Part shown: one piece after another, positions 51,072-58,070 of the stretch
Position numbering within the stretch: position 1 is the first letter of the stretch
Layout of the letters: every line of letters begins with the position of its first letter
From: Alistipes onderdonkii
Lineage (GTDB): Bacteria > Bacteroidota > Bacteroidia > Bacteroidales > Rikenellaceae
Reading direction: 5' to 3'
DNA: 64,000 bases
Assembly: GCF_025145285.1 (NCBI RefSeq)
Contig: NZ_CP102251.1
Coordinates: forward strand, 3,286,001 to 3,350,000
Notes under the pieces: model-generated
The model's input: only the letters and a program-made list of their open reading frames with translations
Database searches by the model: none
What the model was told of the DNA's origin: nothing
Made by a program: the position numbers and the translations under genes

Positions 51072-51720
51072 GCAAGAAAAAGAGCCTTTGTTTTCGGCTA
51101 AGAACAGGAAGTTCCTGACGGGGCCGTTCTCCGCGAACAACCCGGTCATCGTGCAGATCCTGGGTATCTGTTCGGCGCTGGCCGTCACCGTGCAGCTCAA
51201 GCCCGCTATCGTCATGGCGCTTTCGGTGACCGTCGTCACGGGTTTCTCGAATCTGGTGATGTCGCTGCTGCGCAACGGCGTGCCTTCGCGCATCCGCATC
51301 ATCGTGCAGCTGGTGGTCATCGCCGCGCTGGTAATCCTGGTCGACCAGGTGCTCAAAGCCTATGTCTACGAGGTGTCGAAGCAGTTGTCGGTCTATGTCG
51401 GCCTTATCATCACCAACTGTATCGTCATGGGACGTATCGAGGCTTTTGCACTGGCCAACAAACCGTGGGCGTCGCTGCTCGACGGTATCGGCAACGGCCT
51501 GGGGTACGGCCTGATCCTGGTGATCGTGGCTTTCTTCCGCGAGCTTTTCGGCTCGGGCACCCTGATGGGTTTCCGTATCGTTCCCGAGAGCTGGTATGCG
51601 GCCGAGGGCGGCTGGTACTACAACAACGGGCTGATGCTCTTCCCGCCGATGGCGCTGATCATCGTGGGCTGCATCATCTGGGTGCACCGTTCGCGCAATA
51701 AGGATTTACAGGAAAAATAG
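51064..51720 (+). CDS. nqrD: Na+-NQR subunit D (membrane)
   Basis: This 218-residue membrane subunit overlaps nqrC by eight bases. Its pattern is PVIVQILGICSALAVTVQLK, VGLIITNCIVMGRIEAFALA with the cysteine that helps hold the [2Fe-2S] centre with NqrE, and SLLDGIGNGLGYGLILVIVA. The start is MSKQEKEPLFSAKNRKFLTG. Confidence 0.95.
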   Translation: MSKQEKEPLFSAKNRKFLTGPFSANNPVIVQILGICSALAVTVQLKPAIVMALSVTVVTGFSNLVMSLLRNGVPSRIRIIVQLVVIAALVILVDQVLKAYVYEVSKQLSVYVGLIITNCIVMGRIEAFALANKPWASLLDGIGNGLGYGLILVIVAFFRELFGSGTLMGFRIVPESWYAAEGGWYYNNGLMLFPPMALIIVGCIIWVHRSRNKDLQEK

Positions 51721-51731
51721 GAGGGTAACGT

Positions 51732-52352
51732 ATGGAATCATTGAATATCTTTATCCGGTCGATCTTTATCGACAACATGGTCTTCGCGTTCTTCTTCGGC
51801 ATGTGTTCCTACATCGCCGTTTCGAAGAGCGTAAAAACGGCCCTCGGCCTCGGCGCCGCCGTTACGTTCGTGATGGTGATGACCGTGCCGCTGAACTACC
51901 TCCTGTATGAATTCGTACTCAAGGCCGGTGCCCTTTCGTGGGCCGGGCTGCCCGATGTGAACCTGGACTTCCTGACGTTTATCGTCTTTATCGCCACCAT
52001 CGCCGCTTTCGTGCAGCTGGTGGAGATGGCCGTCGAGAAGTTCTCGCCGACGCTTTACAGCCAGCTGGGTATCTTCCTGCCGCTGATCGCCGTGAACTGC
52101 GCCATCATGGGCGGCTCGCTTTTCATGCAGCAGAAGGTCGATGCGCTGGAGCTGACGTCGCTCTGGCAGTCGATCGTCTACGGCCTGGGTTCCGGCCTGG
52201 GCTGGTGGCTCGCCATCGTCATGATGGCCGCCATCCGCGAGAAGACGACCTACTCGCAGATTCCCGCGGCGCTCAAGGGCCCCGGTATCGCGTTTATCAT
52301 CACCGGCCTGATGGGTATCGCCTTCATGATCTTCTCGGGTATTCAGTTCTAA
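51732..52352 (+). CDS. nqrE: Na+-NQR subunit E (membrane)
   Basis: This 206-residue membrane subunit has NMVFAFFFGMCSYIAVSKSV and LGIFLPLIAVNCAIMGGSLF, where the cysteines face those of NqrD to bind the intramembrane iron centre. About six membrane helices are present, and length is normal. It starts 11 bases after nqrD. Confidence 0.95.
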   Translation: MESLNIFIRSIFIDNMVFAFFFGMCSYIAVSKSVKTALGLGAAVTFVMVMTVPLNYLLYEFVLKAGALSWAGLPDVNLDFLTFIVFIATIAAFVQLVEMAVEKFSPTLYSQLGIFLPLIAVNCAIMGGSLFMQQKVDALELTSLWQSIVYGLGSGLGWWLAIVMMAAIREKTTYSQIPAALKGPGIAFIITGLMGIAFMIFSGIQF

Positions 52353-52374
52353 CCTTAAAAGAGATTCGGAAAAA

Positions 52375-53637
52375 ATGGAATTGACTATTATAGTTGCAAT
52401 CATTGCCTTTCTGGTGGTGACCCTTCTGTTGGTGGGGCTGCTTCTCTTTGCAAAGGCCAAACTGACCTCGTCGGGCGAAGTTACGATCGACATCAACGGC
52501 GGCGAGAAGGTCATCACGACCGAAAGCGGCTCGACGCTGCTCGCAACGCTGGCCAACAACAAGGTCTTCCTGCCTTCGGCCTGCGGCGGCGGCGGTTCGT
52601 GCGGCATGTGCAAATGCCAGGTGATCGAGGGTGGCGGCGACATCCTGCCCACCGAGACCGGTTTCATCACGCGCAAGATGGCCAAGGAGCACTGGCGCCT
52701 GGGATGCCAGGTCAAGGTGAAGGAGAACCTCAAGATACAGGTTCCCGAAGCCGTGCTCGGCGTCAAGAAGTGGGAGTGCACCGTGGTCTCGAACCGCAAT
52801 ATCTCGACCTTCCTCAAGGAGTTCGTCGTCAAGCTGCCCGAAGGCGAGAACCTCAAGTTCCGCAGCGGCGGCTACATCCAGATCGACATCCCGAAATACG
52901 ACGCCATCAAGTTCTCGGACATGGACATCGACGAGGCGTACCGTGCCGACTGGGACAAGTTCAAGATGTGGGATCTGGTCACGACCAACCCCGAAGCTAC
53001 GTTCCGTGCCTACTCGATGGCCAACCACCCGGCCGAGGGCAATATCATCATGCTCAACATCCGTATCGCCACGCCGCCGTTCGACAAGGCTACGGGCGGG
53101 TTCATGAAGGTGAACCCGGGTATCTGCTCGTCGTACATCTTCTCCCGCAAGCCGGGCGACAAGGTGACGATCTCGGGCCCCTACGGCGAGTTCTTCCTGC
53201 CGGACAACCTGCCCGACACGCAGGAGCTGATCTTCATCGGCGGCGGTGCCGGTATGGCCCCGATGCGCAGCCACCTGATGCATCTGTTCAAGACCGAAAA
53301 GACCAAGCGCCCCGTGTCGTTCTGGTACGGTGCCCGTGCGCTGAAGGAGGCTCCCTATGTGGACGAGTTCCATGCCATCGAAAAGGAGTTCCCCAATTTC
53401 AAGTTCAACCTGGCGCTCGACCGTCCCGATCCCGAGGCGGATGCCGCGGGCGTGAAATACACCCCGGGCTTCGTGCATAACGTGCTCTATGAGAATTACC
53501 TCAAGAACCACCAGGCGCCCGAGGACTGCATCTACCTCATGTGCGGCCCCCCGATGATGATCGCGTCGGTGGTCAAGATGCTGGACGACCTCGGAGTGCC
53601 GTCGGAGAATATCCTCTACGACAACTTCGGCTCGTAG
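52375..53637 (+). CDS. nqrF: Na+-NQR subunit F (NADH-oxidising, [2Fe-2S], FAD)
   Basis: This 420-residue entry subunit has one N-terminal membrane helix (IIVAIIAFLVVTLLLVGLLL). A plant-type ferredoxin domain follows with PSACGGGGSCGMCKCQVIEG plus a fourth Cys in RLGCQVKVK. The FAD domain has FRAYSMANHPAEGN and SSYIFSRKPGDKVTISGPYG, and the NADH domain has IFIGGGAGMAPMRSHLMHLF and YLMCGPPMMIASVVKMLDDL. It feeds electrons from NADH to the pump. It ends the operon before a strong terminator. Confidence 0.96.
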   Translation: MELTIIVAIIAFLVVTLLLVGLLLFAKAKLTSSGEVTIDINGGEKVITTESGSTLLATLANNKVFLPSACGGGGSCGMCKCQVIEGGGDILPTETGFITRKMAKEHWRLGCQVKVKENLKIQVPEAVLGVKKWECTVVSNRNISTFLKEFVVKLPEGENLKFRSGGYIQIDIPKYDAIKFSDMDIDEAYRADWDKFKMWDLVTTNPEATFRAYSMANHPAEGNIIMLNIRIATPPFDKATGGFMKVNPGICSSYIFSRKPGDKVTISGPYGEFFLPDNLPDTQELIFIGGGAGMAPMRSHLMHLFKTEKTKRPVSFWYGARALKEAPYVDEFHAIEKEFPNFKFNLALDRPDPEADAAGVKYTPGFVHNVLYENYLKNHQAPEDCIYLMCGPPMMIASVVKMLDDLGVPSENILYDNFGS

Positions 53638-53672
53638 CGGTGCGGTGATCCGCTGAACGCCGCAGGCGCATA

Positions 53673-53728
53673 AACGGGAAGGGGCGAAGATTCGAAGTGT
53701 TTCGAAGGCTTCGCTCCTTCCCGTTTTT
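53673..53728 (+). terminator. Terminator of the nqr operon
   Basis: AACGGGAAGG (53673-53682) pairs with CCTTCCCGTT (53716-53725), with an inner CGAAG/CTTCG stem, followed by a T-run. Confidence 0.85.
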
Positions 53729-53822
53729 CGTTGCCTCAGGGCGGGGGGGAGTGCGGAGCTGCCGGGATTTTTTGTGCTGTATATCGGCCCGTCCGGAAAA
53801 GTACAGTATCGGGATAAATTAT

Positions 53823-53830
53823 TATATTTG
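53823..53830 (+). promoter_or_regulatory. -7 box (TATATTTG) of hppA
   Basis: It matches TAnnTTTG and lies 47 bases before the hppA ATG in a long AT-rich leader. Confidence 0.55.
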
Positions 53831-53877
53831 TATTAATAACCGATTCGACAAACTCTAAAAACCTTAATTCTATCGAA

Positions 53878-56094
53878 ATGAACATTCCTTTGATTTTCTG
53901 GATCGTCCCTGCCGCCGCTGTCATTGCCCTGGCCGTAGCCTGGGCATTTTACCGCAGCATGAAGCGCGAGGACGAAGGTACCCCGCGCATGCGCGAGATC
54001 GCCGAGCACGTGCGCAAGGGCGCCATGGCCTACCTGCGCCAGCAGTACAAGGTCGTGCTGATCGTATTCATCATCCTGGCGCTGTTCTTCGCCTACCTGG
54101 CCTACGGCGCCGGGGTGCAGAACCCCTGGGTGCCCTTCGCCTTCCTGACGGGCGGTTTCTTCTCGGGGCTTGCCGGCTATTTCGGCATGAAGACGGCGAC
54201 CTACGCCTCGGCGCGTACGGCCAACGCCGCACGCCAGTCGCTCGACCGCGGCCTGAAGGTCGCCTTCCGCAGCGGCGCCGTGATGGGGCTCGTGGTCGTG
54301 GGGCTCGGGCTGCTGGACATCTCGTTCTGGTATATTATCCTCGAACGCTTCGTGGAGGTGTCGGGGCCGCAGAAACTCGTGGTCATCACCACGACGATGC
54401 TGACCTTCGGCATGGGCGCCTCGACGCAGGCCCTCTTCGCACGTGTCGGCGGCGGTATCTATACCAAGGCGGCCGACGTGGGTGCCGACCTGGTGGGTAA
54501 GGTCGAGGCGGGGATCCCGGAGGACGATCCGCGCAACCCCGCGACCATCGCCGACAACGTGGGCGACAACGTAGGCGACGTGGCCGGTATGGGCGCCGAC
54601 CTCTACGAGAGCTATTGCGGTTCGGTGCTCGCCACGGCGGCGCTGGGCGCGGCGGCGTTCGCCACGGCCGACGGCATGGCGATGCAGCTCAAGGCCGTGC
54701 TGGCGCCGATGCTGATCGCGGCCGTGGGGATCGTGCTCTCGATCATCGGCATCTTCCTCGTGCGAACCCGTGAGGGCGCCTCGATGCGCGAGCTGCTCCG
54801 CTCGCTGGGCGTGGGTGTCAATTTCAGTTCGCTGCTGATTGCCGGCGCGACGTTCGGCATCCTCTACCTGCTGGGTATCCAGAACTGGCTCGGGCTGTCG
54901 TGCTCGGTCATCACGGGGCTCGTCGCCGGTATCATCATCGGGCAGGCTACCGAATATTACACTTCGCACTCCTATAAACCGACGCAGAAGATCGCCGGAA
55001 GCGCCCAGACCGGGCCGGCCACGGTCATCATCGCCGGGGTCGGGTCGGGCATGATCTCGACGGCCATCCCCGTCCTGACGATCGGTGCCGCGATTATCCT
55101 CGCCTATCTGTGCGCCATCGGCTTCGACATGGAGAATATGATGGCTCCGATGAATATGTCGCTGGGGCTCTACGGCATCGGCATCGCCGCCGTCGGTATG
55201 CTCTCGACGCTGGGCATCACGCTCGCCACGGACGCCTACGGCCCGATCGCTGACAATGCGGGCGGCAATGCCGAAATGAGCGGCCTCGGCCCCGAGGTGC
55301 GCAAGCGCACCGATGCGCTGGACGCGCTGGGCAATACGACCGCTGCCACGGGCAAGGGCTTCGCCATCGGATCCGCGGCGCTGACCGCACTGGCACTGCT
55401 GGCATCCTACATCGAGGAGATCCGTATCGGGTTGCTGCACAACGGCATCACGATGCTTGACCTGCCCAACGGCACCTCGCAGCTGGTCGAGAAGGCTTCG
55501 ATCCTCGATTTCATGGAGTATTACCAGGTCACGCTGATGAACCCGACGGTGCTGATCGGCATCTTCATCGGCGCCATGATGTCGTTCCTGTTCTGCGGCC
55601 TGACGATGAACGCCGTGGGACGTGCCGCCGAGAGCATGGTGAACGAGGTGCGCCGCCAGTTCCGCGAGATCAAGGGCATCCTCACGGGCGAAGGCACGCC
55701 GGACTATGCCCGCTGCGTGGAGATTTCGACCCGCGGCGCACAGCGCGAGATGATGTTCCCCAGCCTGCTGGCCATCGTCGTGCCGGTAGCCGTCGGTCTC
55801 GTGTTTGGCGTGGCCGGCGTGATGGGCCTGCTGGTCGGCGGCCTCAGCTCGGGTTTCGTGCTGGCCGTGTTCATGGCCAATGCGGGCGGCGCGTGGGACA
55901 ATGCCAAGAAGATGGTCGAGGAGGGGCATTTCGGCGGCAAAGGCTCCGAATGCCACAAGGCCACCGTGGTGGGCGATACCGTCGGCGACCCGTTCAAGGA
56001 CACTTCGGGCCCGTCGCTTAACATCCTTATCAAGCTGATGTCGATGGTTTCCATCGTCATGGCCGGGCTGACGGTGGCTTGCCACCTGTTCTGA
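53878..56094 (+). CDS. hppA: Membrane-bound ion-pumping pyrophosphatase (K+-dependent type)
   Basis: This 738-residue protein with about 16 membrane segments couples pyrophosphate hydrolysis to Na+ or H+ export. The catalytic loop is KAADVGADLVGKVEAGIPED then DPRNPATIADNVGDNVGDVA near residues 198-240. Further sites are DAYGPIADNAGGNAEMSGLG and DALGNTTAATGKGFAIGSAA. The Ala in GNTTAATGKG (not Lys) marks the K+-dependent subfamily, which contains most Na+ pumps. The C-terminal KKMVEEGHFGGKGSECHKAT and VVGDTVGDPFKDTSGPSLNI complete the active site. Ion specificity is not proven here. Confidence 0.95.
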   Translation: MNIPLIFWIVPAAAVIALAVAWAFYRSMKREDEGTPRMREIAEHVRKGAMAYLRQQYKVVLIVFIILALFFAYLAYGAGVQNPWVPFAFLTGGFFSGLAGYFGMKTATYASARTANAARQSLDRGLKVAFRSGAVMGLVVVGLGLLDISFWYIILERFVEVSGPQKLVVITTTMLTFGMGASTQALFARVGGGIYTKAADVGADLVGKVEAGIPEDDPRNPATIADNVGDNVGDVAGMGADLYESYCGSVLATAALGAAAFATADGMAMQLKAVLAPMLIAAVGIVLSIIGIFLVRTREGASMRELLRSLGVGVNFSSLLIAGATFGILYLLGIQNWLGLSCSVITGLVAGIIIGQATEYYTSHSYKPTQKIAGSAQTGPATVIIAGVGSGMISTAIPVLTIGAAIILAYLCAIGFDMENMMAPMNMSLGLYGIGIAAVGMLSTLGITLATDAYGPIADNAGGNAEMSGLGPEVRKRTDALDALGNTTAATGKGFAIGSAALTALALLASYIEEIRIGLLHNGITMLDLPNGTSQLVEKASILDFMEYYQVTLMNPTVLIGIFIGAMMSFLFCGLTMNAVGRAAESMVNEVRRQFREIKGILTGEGTPDYARCVEISTRGAQREMMFPSLLAIVVPVAVGLVFGVAGVMGLLVGGLSSGFVLAVFMANAGGAWDNAKKMVEEGHFGGKGSECHKATVVGDTVGDPFKDTSGPSLNILIKLMSMVSIVMAGLTVACHLF

Positions 56095-56120
56095 CCCATG
56101 TGACGATAAAGGCAATAAGA

Positions 56121-56149
56121 AAAGCCACCCGGGGAAGGTGGCTTTTTTT
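56121..56149. terminator. Terminator after hppA
   Basis: AAAGCCACC (56121-56129) and GGTGGCTTT (56137-56145) pair, and seven T follow. It lies between convergent genes and may serve both. Confidence 0.85.
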
Positions 56150-56166
56150 ATGGCCTTGCAGCGGGG

Positions 56167-57210
56167 CTATTTCTTGCTCGCGCCGCTTTCGAGGATCGAG
56201 ACGATGGAGTAGAGCGTGAAGCAGATGGCTCCGAAACCCGTCAGGACGCGTGCGGGGACGAAATATTTGGGTTCGGAGAGCGCCGCCTCGTAGAGGAATG
56301 CCGCGAGGAAGAGGCAGGCCAGCGCCGTAAGCACCGGGATGATCGGGATGCGGTTGGCCAGCGGGAAATCGGCGTGCCAGATCTTTGCCAGCAGGATGAC
56401 CTTGCTCGATATGCTCCAGCAGATCAGTGCCAGCCCTATGAGCACGAAGCCCACGAAGCTGATCGCCTCGCCCCGGAGCGTGAAGAGGAGGATCAGCCCC
56501 AGCACGAAGGCCAGGCCGCCCATCGCGAGCACCAGCCCCATCCACCGGCGGCGTTCTTCCATCGTATAGCTGCCCCGTGCCTGGCGTGCGATGCTGGCCA
56601 CCAGCGCGATGAGCGACGTACAGACGCAGGCGATGCCGAACATGACGCTTCCCGCCACGATATGCGCCGGGAGCGTTCCCAGCGCGAAGAGCAGGATGCA
56701 CCACACCCATGCCCCGGCGGCTATGGCCGACACGATGAAGATCAGCAGCGAACTCTGCCCGCGGGTGAAGCCTGCGGGGTTGACCGAGAAGGTGCTGTCG
56801 CCCGAGTTCTTGGGGATCAGGCTGAACCGCGTCGAGGAGGTGGCCGCCGTCGAGACGCACGCCGTGATGAACCCCAGCCCGCAGATTACATGCCCCGTGA
56901 CGAACGCCCCGGTCATGTGCGACTGGATGATGAAAAGCCCGCAGATGACCGTCATGGCGGCGACCGCATAGCCGATGGCCGGGAAAAGGTATTTCGCGGC
57001 GGCGGTATAGGTGCCGATGATCTGGCGGATGATGGTGGCGGCGGTGCAATAGAGCGCGATGCAGATCGAGCCCAGGAAAAAGAGTACGGGGCCTGCCGTG
57101 AGCCGCGAGGGGTCGTCGCCGGCGGCGAAAACGTAGGCGCCGTAGGCGAAACAGAAGGCTGCCATCGCAAGCGGAATGGCGCGGAAGAGGATGCTTATGC
57201 CATAGTTCAT
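56167..57210 (-). CDS. DUF2776-family multi-pass membrane protein
   Basis: This 347-residue protein has about ten hydrophobic segments. Conserved-looking blocks are GDDPSRLTAGPVLFFLGSIC, IALYCTAATIIRQIIGTYT, CVSTAATSSTRFSLIPKNSG and a second, similar half (ISFVGFVLIGLALICWSISS then KVILLAKIW), which I recall from DUF2776 inner membrane proteins of unknown function. No transport motif is recognised. It starts at 57210 and is divergent from the HAD gene. Confidence 0.65.
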   Translation of the reverse strand: MNYGISILFRAIPLAMAAFCFAYGAYVFAAGDDPSRLTAGPVLFFLGSICIALYCTAATIIRQIIGTYTAAAKYLFPAIGYAVAAMTVICGLFIIQSHMTGAFVTGHVICGLGFITACVSTAATSSTRFSLIPKNSGDSTFSVNPAGFTRGQSSLLIFIVSAIAAGAWVWCILLFALGTLPAHIVAGSVMFGIACVCTSLIALVASIARQARGSYTMEERRRWMGLVLAMGGLAFVLGLILLFTLRGEAISFVGFVLIGLALICWSISSKVILLAKIWHADFPLANRIPIIPVLTALACLFLAAFLYEAALSEPKYFVPARVLTGFGAICFTLYSIVSILESGASKK

Positions 57211-57267
57211 AATCGGAGTTTTTGTTATGCGCCAGCCTGCAAATCATGAACCAAACGAAAAAATGGC

Positions 57268-57275
57268 TATCTTTG
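57268..57275 (+). promoter_or_regulatory. -7 box (TATCTTTG) directly before a HAD gene
   Basis: It is a perfect TAnnTTTG, four bases before ATG 57280, so transcription would begin at or very near the start codon. Confidence 0.6.
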
Positions 57276-57279
57276 CCCC

Positions 57280-57882
57280 ATGGAAAATATCGTTTTCGAC
57301 CTGGGCGGAGTACTTTTTGCCCGCGACAGAAGTAAGTGTACGCAAGAATTCCACGACTTTTTCAGTTTCATCCGTTCGGAGCCCATGCCGGCTTTCTGGG
57401 AGGATTACGACCGGGGCGTGCTGACGCTCGACGAGGTGACCGGCATCCTTTCCGGGGTCAACGCCTGCCCGCGTGCGAAATGCGAGGAGTACCTGCGCCT
57501 GTCGATCGACATGCAGGAACCCGTGAAGCCTACCGAACAGCTTGTCCGCGACCTGAAGGCCGCCGGCTACAAGTTGTATGTGCTTTCGAACATGTCGCGC
57601 GAGTTCATCGACTTCCTGCGCCGTTTCCCCGTCTACGGGCTTTTCGACGGTGAGGTGGTCTCCTGCGAGGAGGGCGTGGTGAAACCCGAGCCGGAAATCT
57701 ACCGGCGACTGCTCGGCCGCTACGGACTCGATCCTGCGCAGACGCTCTTTATCGATGACCGCCCGGCCAATATCGCCGCCGCAGCGGCGCTGGGTATCCG
57801 CGGGCAGTTGTTCGACCATGCGGCGCCGGCCGCAACCTGCGACCTGCTGCGCCGCAGGCTGCTGCCCGAAATAGTAGGGTAG
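57280..57882 (+). CDS. HAD-superfamily hydrolase
   Basis: This 200-residue protein has NIVFDLGGVLFARDRSKC (motif I, although Asp-Leu-Gly-Gly replaces the more usual DxD, typical for this subgroup), KLYVLSNMSREFIDFLRRFP (II), VVKPEPEIYRRLLGRYGL (III) and TLFIDDRPANIAAAAALGIR (IV). It belongs to the class IA group with a small cap, like YihX-type sugar-phosphatases. The substrate is unknown. It probably has a leaderless or near-leaderless mRNA. Confidence 0.85.
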   Translation: MENIVFDLGGVLFARDRSKCTQEFHDFFSFIRSEPMPAFWEDYDRGVLTLDEVTGILSGVNACPRAKCEEYLRLSIDMQEPVKPTEQLVRDLKAAGYKLYVLSNMSREFIDFLRRFPVYGLFDGEVVSCEEGVVKPEPEIYRRLLGRYGLDPAQTLFIDDRPANIAAAAALGIRGQLFDHAAPAATCDLLRRRLLPEIVG

Positions 57883-58022
57883 CAGCCCGAGACCATATCC
57901 GGGTACTCCGTCCGTATAGCCGTACCCGCAGGCCGTTCGCTCCGCCCGCACGAATCGTCGGCTTCCCCTTTTGCAGCGGTTTTCCCTGTCCCTTGATCCG
58001 ATCCGTCCGATGATTGAAAAAT

Positions 58023-58052
58023 AAAAAGGGCCGCTCGTCAGAGCGGCCCTTT
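58023..58052 (-). terminator. Terminator of the TonB-receptor/lipoprotein operon
   Basis: AAAGGGCCGCTC (58025-58036) and GAGCGGCCCTTT (58041-58052) pair perfectly; on the minus strand a T-rich stretch follows, 20 bases after the lipoprotein stop. Confidence 0.88.
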
Positions 58053-58070
58053 GCTTTGGATCGGATTCCG

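Noticed and set aside
53833..56115. A 760-codon open frame opposite hppA
   Set aside because: His/Arg/Asp-rich antisense shadow; hppA has complete catalytic motifs.
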